Below are positions 9,753-22,900 of a stretch of 64,000 nt of DNA, piece after piece. The number at the start of each line of letters is the position of its first letter. Positions within the stretch are counted from its first letter, which is position 1. Source of the stretch: Blasia pusilla (taxonomy: Eukaryota > Marchantiophyta > Marchantiopsida > Blasiales); contig CM114275.1 in NCBI GenBank assembly GCA_050084515.1, forward strand, positions 25,048,001 through 25,112,000, read 5' to 3'. The notes under the pieces are model-generated. The model saw only the letters and a program-made list of their open reading frames with translations, had not been told where the DNA came from and did no database searches. The position numbers and the translations under genes are program-made.

Positions 9753-10443
9753 CTATGGTGCAACCCTGTCTAGGACAATAGAACTCGACTGCTCTCCTAC
9801 AACCAATTGCAAAATCTGATCTCCATGTGCAATACCCAAAACTACGTTGGATGTTGTGGCTGCCGTCTCTTGGCGTACCTTCAAAACATCCCAAGAAGTC
9901 CAAGGGTGTCTCTCCCAATCATCCCTAGTGTGTTGATCTCCTCGGGTCTCACCCCCAGCAACTGTCTCAATCGTCTTGGTAAGCATGGGGCTCACCAACG
10001 CAACATGTGTGATCTTTTGGATCTGCAAACAATGATGCTCAGCTACTCGGAATCTGAAAATCCATGTCAAGCAGTTCAGGTCCATCGCGTGACCCAAGAC
10101 ATGACGTCGTGATGCCTCTGATAGTGACGGTAGTGCACCACTCAATGGGTGTGGTATCCAAGGGCGTCATCATAGCACTCCCGGCTACCTCGGTTTCCTC
10201 TGACCCGTCACGCTCTGGTGCAAACGTCTCGCCCCACGCGGCCTGCATATGCTCAATGGCTAAGCGTCGAAGCTCCTCAGTCGAGCCCCAAAGCGGCACC
10301 TCTCCTCCACAGATTGATGCAGTAACCATGACACTCATGTCCATAGAAATGTCAGGAACGGGAGTATCCTTTGCATGGACATGACCATCAATCAAATCAC
10401 TAGGCCAAGTGATGGCGCTACTAAATACCGCTAAGGTTGCCAT
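9753..10443 (-). pseudogene. Methyltransferase remnant of element 2 (deleted core)
   Basis: The minus-strand frame reads LDTTPIEW, the same segment that precedes the methyltransferase in element 1 (LDTTPIVW). Within a few codons it continues as LSEASRRHVLGHAMDLNCLTWI, the motif X end of the domain, in a different frame. About 0.88 kb, holding motifs I to IX, is missing between them; the junction is near 10137-10143. The remaining sequence down to 9753 corresponds to the linker before RT. Confidence 0.8.
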
Positions 10444-10521
10444 CTCTCATGGCGGACGCTAAATCACTATACGTGTGAATCGATCGGGTTATGAGCTAAG
10501 ACGCCCATCACTTGACTGCCA

Positions 10522-11264
10522 TCATGGTGTATAGGACGTTGACTCTTCCAAGTAATCCACGGAATACCCCATCGGGTACAACACTACTCCACCAACCAAG
10601 ACATCGTAGGACTCTCCATGAGTCACTATCGCCTTGGCTTGCACCACAGATTCATCTGTAAGATGTCCCGGGCGAATCCTCACCACGACCTCATGTTGGG
10701 TGATATAGTGTGTGGTACTCTCTTCACCCAAGGATGTATGTATCTGGAATGGAAAACACTCCACATCGGTCTTTGTCAGGCCCAAACCTCTGAATCTGCT
10801 TTCCCCAACATCAGGGGTTGCGCTAATGAATCCAACAAGACGCGTTGTGGACTAAAAGATCTACCTCCTAGACTCACCAATTGGAAGACCTCTCCCCGGT
10901 TATCCAGCAAAACAACGCCAAGAGAACCCATGGCACAGTCTATCGCGAGTCTAGTGGGCATCTCCGCTATCCTAGCAGCCGCACCCTGCCATGAATCTAA
11001 CGCGAACGGCCCGAGCATAAGCTCCAAGGGCAGGTCCATGACCTCCTCTGCAATCACCTTTGAATGTGATGCAGAAACTCCAACTCCACGCTCACATAGC
11101 GTAGCGGCCAGCTGGAAAACCTCGGCGGGTGGATCCAATGTCATAACATCGGAAGCAAAAAATAAAGGAGCGGGGTACGCAATAGTGGCCGCCCCCAACA
11201 ACGTGATCAACACATGCTCCTCTTGAGCATCAGGAATAGGAGTCGTCGCACTTGCTTCTCCCAT
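10522..11264 (-). pseudogene. Protease region of element 2, active site changed
   Basis: The segment RVLLDSLAQPLMLGKA (about 10795-10845 on the minus strand) aligns with RVLLDSGAQPLMLGKA of element 1, so the invariant Gly of the DSG triad is Leu here. Downstream SYDVLVGGVVLYPMGY matches the element 1 protease end. A frame change lies near 10780. The enzyme should be inactive. Confidence 0.7.
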
Positions 11265-11722
11265 CGCCCTCTATGCGTGCACACCAAAAACATCACCAAC
11301 TCTTCGAGAACTCCGATTAGGACCCATTTGATGGTGTGCTTATGGCCTCCGACAACGTGAAGGACTGAGGAAGCCTGGTCTGTTTCCTGGCTTCCTCTTG
11401 TTGTGGATCCAACTTTGCGGCTGCTCCACGCGTAACAACTTTGGCGGCCTCCATCTGGGCAACCCCGCACATCCAACCAGGATCCTCCATATCTCTGGCG
11501 GCTCCATAAGATTCGATGCCACGGATCCGGCATTGGGTAACCACAATGCCATAGCGATAGTCTACTGCTGTATCTGAGCATCTGGAATTTCTCTCGGGGA
11601 GGAGCTGGGTGAACCATGTGAGTCAAGAGATTTGCAGTCCCTTGCGTTAACAACTTTGCTCTCTATTGAAATCCAGACTTTGTTTGAAGAAGTGTCTTCG
11701 CGCCTTGTCGGGTGACTTTACG

Positions 11723-13285
11723 TCATTTGTTATTCCCAAATTGAGATTCTGGGATGGAAACTAAAGCCACAATCCCAGCCTCATGCCCGGCGTCTCCCTT
11801 GACGTGTCTAGGTGGTGGGACTCCTTCTCCTCCACAGGCAACTCCACCATCCCCTCGGGCGAATCCAACTCCTCGTCCCCCAACGAGACCACTGGGTGTA
11901 CAACCTCTAGGCCCAACCGGACCGGCAACTGGATCTGGTGCCCTCTCTGGCCCTTGGTCCGAACGTAAATCATGGTGCAAGCTGAAACACTTGGCGTATG
12001 TATGACCGTACCTCTGACAAGAGTGACATTGATAACCTCCTAGTGCAGTACCATCTCCTCCTCCATGTTGAGGCACGCGACCATGATCCTAAGGAGTGCA
12101 ATCACGTTGATGATGGGCTCCACCACATGACCAACAAGTAATCATAGGCATTTGCTTCTGAGCTGCATATGAATGCGCAGGTCTCTGCGGCATGGCCTCC
12201 CGATATCCTCCTTGAGCTCGTGGTGCCACAGGCCTATCTCGGAATCCACGTTGTGATTGTGATTGTGGTGCAGGAAATCGTGAACGTTGTGATTGTGGTG
12301 CAGGCAATCGTGATTGCTCTCGCCCAAAACCCATGGTGGCTACGGTCTCCTCTGCCATGTTGCGCTCAATATTCTCGGCGGTCCTAAAAACATCTCTCAA
12401 TATAGGGGAGGTGTTCATAAGAAGCACCCCCTCTTGCACGCGTGTCCGCACGGTCTGGTCCGTCCAACATCGCATACCATGACTGGATACCCTGAGCCTC
12501 TATCACCCCTGAGTGACATTAATCAACCAGCGCAAGCACGTGTAGGCCTCCTGCAAACTCTCACATGGGCGCCTCTTGAAGTTGTGGATGCTCCGCAACT
12601 TCTCCGTTCTTACCCCTTGGTAGCTCGTCCTCAATTCAACGAAGAACTCAACAACGGGGTTGAACCTGGGACAAACTCGACTAGACGATGCAACTGCTCC
12701 AATGCAAGTCAACCCTCCTACAACATCACTGGTGGAGGAACCCTCTCCTGACTCCTCCTCCTCATCTGGAAACGGCTCAGTCCATGACACATAATGTTAA
12801 TCATAGTAGAGTCGCCATGCCTCAATCTCCTAGGCATATTTGTGGGGGAACTCATGGTAATCACCTATGGGCGCCCCCTCTAAATGCTGGAACATAGCGT
12901 TCCATGCTGTAAACGGGTTGGACTCTCTAGAGTTCCTAGCCCGCTGTGAGTCACACCAACTCCTAAACTTCGCAATGAATTTGTGTAACTCTATAGTGCC
13001 TATAGCACCCAAAAACCTACGTGGTCCTCTACCTCGGTCGTCCATCTCGTACACCCAACTCGTAGGACCACTCAATGTGTGCGGTGGATCACTAGCATAC
13101 TCCTCTATATTCTTCCCTTCTTCTGAAGATGACACATAAAGAGATCGAGATGGTCTCTCACGTGGAGACTCTTGAAACCTTGCACCCCTTTGGGTAAACC
13201 CTCTAGATTTACTCTCAAGTCCACCATCTTGCCTCTCAAAGTCCCAAAAGGACGTCGTGATGACCCTTGGGCCCCTCTCACACAA
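11723..13285 (-). pseudogene. gag: gag of element 2
   Basis: The frame runs from ATG at 13285 to 11723 with in-frame stops near 12830, 12797, 12503 and 12089, plus a local frame disturbance near 12500. Motifs parallel to element 1: FTAWNAMFQHLEGAPIGDYH, SYQGVRTEKLRS, ESLQEAYTCLRWLINVTQ. The Gly-rich linker of element 1 is replaced by an acidic EEEESGEGSS stretch. Two zinc knuckles are intact: CWSCGGAHHQRDC (near 12095-12135) and CHSCQRYGHTYAKC (near 11980-12025). At 12180-12360 the sequence is rich in Arg, Gln and Pro with a short repeated unit (RLPAPQSQRS / RFPAPQSQSQR). Confidence 0.8.
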
Positions 13286-13499
13286 TCACTCTCAATCTCG
13301 CGAGTAATCACTCAATCCAACTTGCAGCACTCAATCTACACTCTCTCACCGAGACGTGTGTTGTGCGGCAACAAGCGGCGTGGTACGGAAAATTGTCTAC
13401 TATTCTATCATCTCATCGACAGGACACACCCTCAACTCTAGACATCCCATATAGGTCTATGTCCCCTAATCCATACATCAATGATGCTCTCAGCATCAG

Positions 13500-15592
13500 C
13501 ACGAAACCCAATATCCCAAATAATTGCCCAATACCCAGAAATCCCTAACACGTGCAGGGCAAAAGATCAGAATGGGTAACCTGACAACAAGTGTTGATGT
13601 CGCGCCTCAGAAATTCAAAAACCTCAACCCAAACTTGTTCGTGAAGAAAACTCCTCCAAGCAACAAGTCCTACTCCTTTGGTACTGACGATGCTCAAATC
13701 TCCTCAATGTGCGGTGCGGGTCCAACGGTACGGTGCGGCACTCGCGGAACGACTACAAACAACATGACAGTCGGTAATAGGTTGCGGTACTCATCAACAT
13801 ACCCTCCCCAACAGCAATTCCCTAAACCCGCTCTGCTCTCTAGTGATGGTGCGACTCGGCGATCGAGACGGTGAGATGCGGCCACAAGCGGCATGGCGCG
13901 GCAATCGGCGGCGCGTTGCGGCTACGGGCGTCACGGCACAATACTCAATCGTCCTCGAGTGGCTACAAATCATAGCATAACAAAATGGATGGAAGACTAT
14001 GACCCCATGAATCAAAAAATGCAAACAGCCTGCCGTGAACACAAGCAGCCGCGGCGGTCTGGGACAGAGATTCAGACGTCCGGCTCTATGGGCGGTAATA
14101 ACGTAGGGTCGGACAGAGCAGCGCACGGCTGCACGGCGGCTCAGTATTTTTTCGGCACTAGGAGGTCCGACAACCGGGTAGCGGGCGTGAAGTGTCGACG
14201 GACCACACAACATACAACAACGATAGCAAGTGCACAACCGGTTTGCGCGTGTGCGAGACAGTCGGCTATGACGTGGTAGGACAGATATTGTCCCCTGCCA
14301 ATTTTTAATATATTTTTTAAACTAGAATAACCCCATGGGAAAATTGGATCTCCACTATCTTTCCTTACTTGATAGCCCCCCTCCTAACACGCTTGCAAAT
14401 TGAATGCCTTATCACAAATCCCTCCTTAGATTGAGGATCAACATCCCCAAAAATGGGATCTACTCACCCTACCTCCAAAGAGCTGAATTCAGTTGTCCTA
14501 TCCACCAAGTAACTGATATTTTTTCTACCTCTCAAGAAAGAATTTCTACCCAAAAATTTTGAAATTTCACTCACACCTTGGAACGGTGCATATGGCAGCC
14601 CAACAAAAATGATCATAACTCCATGCTCCAATCTCCAAATTGTGCACTGTTTCTTCAACACGTACACCACTTCCTGATCTACGATCTCGTCAAATTGGTT
14701 TTTCCATTTGATTTTCTACCAAAAATTGACGGGGATTGTCGTGCAGCCCAACGTCTCTTTCTCTTATGCAAAATTTGGCAACGCTTCGGCGCTGATTTCT
14801 CCCCAAAAAAATGTAAAACCCATAAAAATACAAATCAGCAAGCTACAATATGCTCCCAAGAGCACCGGCATGGGTCAACCCGCCCCCAATATCAATCCCT
14901 ATCAAAAGTTGGGCAGCGCTTCCGCGCGCCACTCTTCCACACGAAAAATCGACAAAGGAAACATCAAAAGTAAGCGGCTCTTGTTCCCGTGAGCACTCCC
15001 ATGAACCGCTGCACAGGGAATACGACCCCCAACTTGCAAAACCAGCGAGCTCCTCTATGAAGCTCTTTCACTCACTCATGCTCTCTTTGTAAATTAAGTA
15101 GATCCAATCTCTCTCAACACCATAACTCTCAAATGTGTGCATTCTCTCTCAATGTAAAACCAAACCCACTCTCTTAATGAGAGGCTTGGGTTACACTCAC
15201 AAGGCAAGGGACCATAGCCTTGTCGTCTCATGCCAAGAGCTTCAACAAAGAGAGAATGAACTCTCAAGCTCTCTCTCTTGGAGGTATACCCCCTTCCCTC
15301 TCCCAAGCTCTCTCCTCAATAACCTATGCTCGCAGGTCACCTCCTTGGCTCTTGACCTACTATAGCGGGTCAAGGCCCACTACCAAAAGTGGAAAGTAAA
15401 CTATACTCCAAATAGAAACTTACCCGAAATAGCAAGTTTCTCAATATGGCTCCAAATGAACCGAAACAAAGGGGAAACGTGCTCTCTCATGTTACTTGTG
15501 GCCTCAACAGGTCATCCTTGAGGCTGTCCTCCAATATCTCTAAAGGTGATCTACTAGATCTCGCCAATCTATCCTTAAAAAATGTGACACAA

Positions 15593-15594
<2 letters not shown>
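13500..15594. other. Non-coding stretch beyond element 2, possible LTR or leader
   Basis: About 13700-14280 is GC-rich with many CGGC steps, then the base composition drops. Short open frames on both strands show no family motif. It may contain the 5' LTR and leader of element 2, but no terminal repeat was found, so I leave it undefined. Around 15094-15310 there are repeated CTCTC motifs. Confidence 0.35.
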
Positions 15595-15665
<71 letters not shown>

Positions 15666-15687
15666 AAATCAATCAATCAATCAATCA
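15595..15687. repeat. (TC)n microsatellite followed by (AATC)n
   Basis: An uninterrupted TC run of about 34 units (15595-15662) is followed directly by about five AATC units (15664-15687). Confidence 0.98.
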
Positions 15688-15689
15688 AA

Positions 15690-16627
<938 letters not shown>

Positions 16628-16629
16628 TA

Positions 16630-17545
16630 AGATGGACAACATGAAACTTGTTGGGAGGGCAAAAACAATGGAACGAGAAAGGAGTGAAATCTGATTACCA
16701 GAACTTTCAGCAAGAATGGGTCATATTAACGTCAAGCAAGCTACAACCAAGGCAGAGTAAATGACTTAGGAAAGTTCACTATGGAAGAGCAATGACACTC
16801 CCTCAAATTGATAAGAACTAATTTCAAGAATGAGTATACATAACCAAGCCTTGAGCCCTTGCAAATGAGGAATGATAAGTAATCATAAAAAAGCAACCCA
16901 CCTTAGTTCAGCTAGAAGTAGATTGGAGTCTCTCTGAGGTGAGTGTTCCACAACAAGTATTCTTCTAGTGCAGATTTTGAACATAAGCCTGTACATACAC
17001 TAAAACATCACGCATGTTGGATAACACGCACATCGATCTAGTCAAGCCGCTGAATTGAGAGGAATGCAATGCAATGGACCTCCACCTATTTGCAACCTTG
17101 ACTGATACAATTTTCCGCCTAACTCTTATGGCCTTCCAATCGCTCATAACCTCCTTCGTGTCCGCCGTTTCTCTCTTCTTTGCAGGTTTTTAACCTCCTC
17201 TTTGGCCGCTCTAATTTTGTTCTCTCTCACTCCAATGGCACCTTGGACCAAAGCAACATCCTTTCAATGTCATTCATGTGGCCTCTCAATCTCCTCCTCT
17301 CTCGTATTTGCAACTTGTAATGTAGTTATCTCCTTGTATTCGTGGTCTCTAAATCTCCTCTCTGATGTTTGTTCTTGTGCCCTCTCAATCTTCACCTCTC
17401 CTCGTTTTCATATGGAGTCTATCTCTCACACGCTCTTGCTTAGTTTCCATCCGCCCTTGCAATCCCTCTCACATTCGCATATAGAAACCCTAAGAAAAAA
17501 GTTTGCAAGATAGATTAAAAGAAGAAGACCAACTTAAGGTAAGAT
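16630..17545. other. Unassigned, with a charged minus-strand frame
   Basis: On the minus strand from about 17480 to 16965 the sequence reads mostly Glu/Arg/Lys-rich with few stops (for example REEEIERPHE and RAAKEEVKNLQREE). This would fit a decayed coiled-coil coding region. I recognise no family and see no intact frame longer than 60 codons. Confidence 0.3.
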
Positions 17546-17546
17546 A

Positions 17547-17640
17547 GGGTCGTAGCTCATTGGTTAGGAGGCCGCCTTCGGCTTGGGAGACTTGGGTTTG
17601 ACACTTGCTGGAAGTATTCTTGTCGTTTTAAAAAGTTTTT
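17547..17640 (+). mobile_element. tRNA-derived SINE head
   Basis: An A-box-like TAGCTCATTGG (17553-17563) and a B-box-like GGTTTGACACT (17595-17605) lie at tRNA-like spacing, and a T-rich tail follows from 17625. The segment does not fold as a functional tRNA with a clear anticodon loop, so a SINE with an internal Pol III promoter is more likely. Confidence 0.5.
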
Positions 17641-18072
17641 TTTACAAGGAATGTTAAGGTTAGTGTCCAAATTAACTTTTTAAAAGTTAGATATCATGGT
17701 TTAATGTTGTATTTTCTCTATTTTGATGTATGTTTTGTGAACATTTTCATTGTTTAAGTTTTTTTCTCCATTCTTGATGTATTTTTTTCATGAATATTAA
17801 TTGGTAAAAAATTTATTCACAATAAAAATGTTCTTATTTTCTTCTAATAATTTATATGGGATTTTAAAAAAATCATTTATGGTTTAATAGTTGGGATCTA
17901 TCTTCTACTGCATCACTTATTGTTTCAATGTGTTGTGATTTACTCATTACTATTACAAATTTAATAATTGATAAATTTCGGATTTCATTCTCCAAAGAAT
18001 TATAAATACTTATAATTGTCTATTTCTATGTGAGGTAGCAAAAGTTTAATCAACATTTAAATAACTTAGCGG
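17641..18072. other. AT-rich spacer
   Basis: Low-complexity A/T sequence. No open frame or motif noted. Confidence 0.5.
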
Positions 18073-18512
18073 TTCTCTACCTCGGTCATCCATCTCATAC
18101 GTCTAGGTTGTAGGAACAGTCAATGTGCGATGATATACCAACAAAATCCTCTATGCCCCCTCCCTCATCTGAGATCGATATCGAAGGAGATCGAGGCGAT
18201 TCCTCACATGGAGACCCTCAAAACCTCACGCCACTCCGTGTAAGCCCCCTAGAGCTACTCTCAAGTCCACCACCTCACCTCTCAAAGTTCTGAAAGGACA
18301 CCGTGACGACCCTCGTGCCCCTCATACACGATCACTCTTAATCTCGCGAGTAATCCCTCAAACACTCGGATTAAACATGCGACCCTCAATTTACACTCCC
18401 TCTCAGTGAGACGTATATAGTGCGGCAATCAGCAGTGTGATGCGAACGATCACTGGTCCATCATCTCATCGATAGAGCACACCACAACTCTTGACATCCC
18501 ACGCATGCCTAT
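18073..18512 (-). mobile_element. Fragment of the same retroelement family (leader and gag start)
   Basis: The segment aligns along its whole length with 13024-13458 of element 2. Shared blocks include CTCTACCTCGGTC, CTCTCAAGTCCACCA and AATCTCGCGAGTAATC, with many substitutions and small indels. It covers the start of gag and the leader. It is therefore a third, older or more diverged insertion in this window. Confidence 0.8.
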
Positions 18513-19256
18513 TCGCAAAATTTCGCGGAAACCATTCCGGGAATGTGTCCAACCTTGACAATTATCCGACAACCTCCCGGATTCGAGCTCACCCATCTAA
18601 CTAACTTCCCACCAAGTTTTCAAGATGCTTCTTACTTTTATTCACAAAGAAATCTCCCCCATCCCCCTCCAACTTCAAATCCATGGAGCTCCCTCGCTCT
18701 TGTCGATTGTGGGTTTCCCTCGCTCGTCTTCTGCCGCGTGCGTCCTGTCGGGATGCGAACACGAGGGCAAAGAGTAGCGAGCGAAACAGAGGAGGGAGTA
18801 GACTTGGGCGGATAGAGAGAGAGAGAGAAACAGAGAGGTGCAGAGATCCGAAGCACGCCGGTGGAGGAAAACGAAGAAAGAGAAGGAGAGGAAGCCGGAT
18901 TGGGAAAGGGTGTGTAAATAAATCGGACGGAAGGCGGAGTTGAGTCTTCGGGTGTGGCATTTAGGCCGTGTATCTCGGATTGGAGTTTACGTATACATGT
19001 GGAACATGGTGAGGTCTCTAGACTTGGGCGGCTTGTGCGTGCCTGTGAAGCCTGCTACACGGAGACAGAGCGTGGAGATAGTGTGTTGCTGCGGGAGCGA
19101 TGATGAAGGCGAGCAGATCTAAGCGTTGTCGGGATGGTGCAGACTGGAAATGCAGCTCGACATAATGTAGAGGCGCGTTTGCCACGCCAGTGCGTCGAAC
19201 GGGCGTTCCTTACTAGTATCTCAAGACCAGTGGGAGCCTCCTGAGAGAGCCGAACA
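18513..19256 (+). other. Probable upstream and 5' untranslated region of the TFIIIC gene
   Basis: The stretch is GC-richer than the DNA to its left, with GA-rich runs near 18780-18900 that are common in plant 5' leaders. It leads directly to the ATG at 19257. Short open frames here lack homology. I find no clear TATA box. Confidence 0.35.
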
Positions 19257-19881
19257 ATGGGGCGCGTCGTTGGCGGAACGATACGTGGAAAATTACCCGA
19301 CCAAGTGGCGTTTGCAGTGAACTATCCGGGCTATCCAGCGACAGTCTCTCGTGCAATTGAGACATTGGGTGGAGAGGAAGGTCTTGTGAAGGTATGAAGA
19401 TTAAGTTTGAATGTATGGGACGTCAATTCCGTTCATGGAGGGGACGTCAGAGTGCGTAGATTCGTCGTGGAGTCGAGTCAGAGGGGAATTTAGTATTTCT
19501 TATGCCTTCCGAATGTAAAATGGTTTTGGAATCTAGAGGGGCAGTGGAAACATTCACATGGACGGGGCTTGTACCCGAACCTGCGAGATATGCGTTGTAT
19601 GGTTTGATTGCCCTTGCTTGTTTGACCAACTCGGTTGAAAGTCCCTAATCTCGAACGCTTCGGGCAGGCGCGCTCTTCTGAAACCAATTTTTTGGAGCTG
19701 AAATTTCGACCCGAGGATCCATATGCACATCCGGCGTTTGGCGAGCTTCATCATTCATCTGATCTCGTGCTCCGCCTATCAAAAGGTTCCAAAACTGACT
19801 CCGGAACGTGTCGAAGGAACTCTTCGTCATCGAACTCTGTGTCCGAGAGCGTGGAAAGAAAAACAGATGAGGTGCCTGGAG

Positions 19882-19912
<31 letters not shown>

Positions 19913-22900
19913 CCATGCAGATATTGTAGCGAGGGTGGACCATAGCTATGGTTTTGAAGGTCCGCTACACAGGCAATTCTTTAATTTCACCAGTTTCTCA
20001 CCACTGCTGTTGAGGTGTTTTATCGTTTCAAACTATTGTCGAGCTGTTTGTTTTGAATAAGATGTCAAGGAAGAGTTGGGAGGATCGACTATTATCAAAT
20101 CACCTGTCACTCCAGCCAGATTTCTCTTTTGCACATTATTTCGCGGATTGAGATGTAGCTTCTGCATTGAAAGCTGAAAGAAAAAGGGAATGGGTTTGGC
20201 CAGGAATGGCTGACTACCAGTATGTGGTAGCTGTACATGCGAATGCCACCCGAAGCCACAAGCGCAAAGGTGCAGAAGAAAGCTATGGTAAGCATTAAAC
20301 TATCCTTGATCCAGTCAAACTGGTTTCCAGTTCGCCTTTATAATGTTCACTTTTTTCGAAAAATTTACATTCATAATGCGGTTACGCAGAATTTCCCATA
20401 TGTGGTCTGTTATGAATTTTGTTTGTTGGCAAAACGTTTGCTATCCATCATTTGGTACCTGCAAACTGGTGACACAGACCTATCAAAATGAGTGGTACTG
20501 TGTGTTTGTCAAAGTTCTTGATAGTCTTTTATCTGAAAATACAGGTTAGATAAGGATCCAGGCAGTTCCCTTCCCATGTTGATAGGTGTCTCTGTCATTG
20601 AGGACTTTAGGTTGGATTGATGGAACTGCCCGTGCAGATTCTGGTTCAGTTCATGAGAAGCGGAGTAGAGGATTTTGAGGGTGCACTTTCCTGTCCCACT
20701 TATGTGTGCATTTTGATTCTCATGAATAACTTTTGGGCTGTAGAAAATGGTGGTCTCTTGGACATGGAGCCGGGAGAAATCATGATGCTGGTGCCTCCAC
20801 TATTTTCCGTCAAGGATTTGCCAGAAGACATCTTGTAAGCACTGTTCATATAAGCAGTGTCTGGTTAACTGAGTTCGCTTACAACAATCATGTACAATTT
20901 TGATTGTTATTTGATGTTTTGCAACCCAAAAGAGAATGTAGTATTGGATCATTCGTTGCTTGGCTGTCAGCCTCAGTCTAGTGTAGTGCCATCTAGAGCT
21001 AGCCAGCTTCCTATTGCTTACCTGAATATGGAAAATTCAAAAGACTTGGTCTACAGCAGTTTTGTGATAGATTTGGAATCCTCCACTCTGGTGTTTGTGG
21101 ATGCTAAACTTGATATTTCTTCTGTTCTATCTCAAAAGGTCTTACTAGACTTTCAGATCTGTTCTGAAACTACCAAGGAGTTGTACGTTTAATATTGTGT
21201 CATATATTGATGGACGCCTACAGTTTGCGGCTTCCTGGAGGGAAGAAAAAGAGACAAGCCTTGCTTCAATCACCAAGCGACATACAGGTGGACCCAGGAG
21301 TCTCACTTTTGGTAGATATGATTTAGGCTTCTTGTTCTGGTTTTATCTGAATGTTACAATCAATCAGCTACCCTGAGCTCAAGATGCCATATGACTTGGA
21401 GTTCTGACTTAAGCTTCTTTCGTCTGTGCAGATTCAAATTCCATTTGCTCTGGACTTTAAGATCAAAGATATCCTTTTCATGTCTCTGGAATCGAAAGGA
21501 TTTAATTGAGTGGGATGATCTTCAAGTGTGTCTTTCGCCTGAGGGACATGCACAATCATGTCACAAGTCCCCTTTCTCTTTTACCATGAAATGTCACTCT
21601 TACCTTTATAACTATCCCAAAAAATACTTGCCTACGCAACAGTTGTCCACTTTTCCTCTCACCAAGACGAGGATATGCTTTGGCACATCGCATGATGTAT
21701 CAAATTCACTGTTTGGTCCTCATCTGAACATGATATTGTGTTAAGTTGAAGGTCATGATCCCAGTGTTTGTGCTGCTTAACCTTCTTCACAAGTTCCTGC
21801 GGAGATTAACTGGAAACAGAAGCTGGACGCACATTCGGATGCATGGGATCGTACAATAGCTCTGGTGAAAATGTTCGAGGAGCGCCCAATCTGGGCCAAA
21901 AACACATTGAATGCAAGGCTAATTGAACAACAAATAGTTGTCACGGATGCGTATCTCAGAAGGTTTGCTGTGGGTTTTGTTTGAAATGTTCCTCCTGCCA
22001 CCCCTTCCTAGTTTCTGGACTCCCATGTTGCTACTTACTTTTTGAACCTTCATCATAGTATGAATGAGTTTTTGCAAATGAGATTTGAAGCTGTGTAATA
22101 GAATCGGATAACTGTTCTATTAGAATGGTCAATACTATGATTTTCTCATTTGTTCTCAGGTTCGAATTAATTTACGTTCTCACCTTACTCAGATGTTATA
22201 CAAACGTCTGACTTCGTATTTTGGTTGCAGTTTGCTTTTCCGAATTTCGTACTACTTTGGATGTGGTCCTTTTCGGAACCTCTGGATTAAAAATGGCTAT
22301 GATCCACGAGTGCATCCGGAGTCTCGTATGTGAGTTTTTATGGTCTTTGCCGCTTTGATCCGGTGGTCTTAAATTGAAGCCATTCATCTATTTCTTTTGT
22401 TGGGATCATTCAGTTTTTCCCACAGGGAGGCTTGAGCCAGGACAGTTTGGAGTTGTTGGGAAAATCAGTCAGCTAAGTCTGCATGCCCAACAAGAGTTCA
22501 TCAAATTAATAGAATGTTGTCATGGGCAATTGGTAGTCCTCCAGAAACCTCGCAGGAGCAGTTTCGGAATTTTCCACTGCATTGGTGTACATGCGATACA
22601 ATGAATTTCTGACAATCTTTAGTTGTGTTAGTGATATGACCATGAACTTTTGCACCTGCACCTGTCATGAAATGTTCCAGAATTTCAACGAGTGACCTAC
22701 CTATCAGGAATTCTATTTTATTTTGAATCTTTATGATTTCCATGCTGATGCAGGTATCAAATGATAGATTTCAGAGTGCCAATTCCTCTACGAGATAAAT
22801 GCCGCATGGATTCTTCAGCTGAATCTCTAATTGAACCCAGGTCAACCTACACCCCCACTTCCAGGAGTTCAAGATTCTATGGCTTGCTTTCTATTGAAGA

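Larger units (their letters stand above)
8538..13500 (-). mobile_element. Ty3/gypsy retrotransposon of the same family, methyltransferase core deleted (element 2)
   Basis: Read on the minus strand the order is gag (13285 to 11723), protease (about 11264 to 10522), linker (10443 to 10140), remnant methyltransferase C-terminus (about 10137 to 9753), RT (9746 onward) and the start of RNase H, truncated at 8538. Protein-level similarity to element 1 is clear in every part. The start of RNase H is joined to a partial LTR, so integrase and the 3' end are missing. No LTR was recognised at the right side; the boundary near 13500 is where similarity to the fragment at 18073-18512 ends. The element is non-autonomous. 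Confidence 0.85.

Noticed and set aside
18545-18620. tRNA-like B box on the minus strand (GAGCTCGAATCCGGGAGG)
   Set aside because: A possible A box lies only a few bases away, far too close for a tRNA or SINE promoter.
22374-22604. 76-codon frame within the TFIIIC gene
   Set aside because: The exon before it (ending 22329) joins in phase to the exon at 22754 to give the conserved PESRMYQMIDFRVP block, so this frame is intronic.
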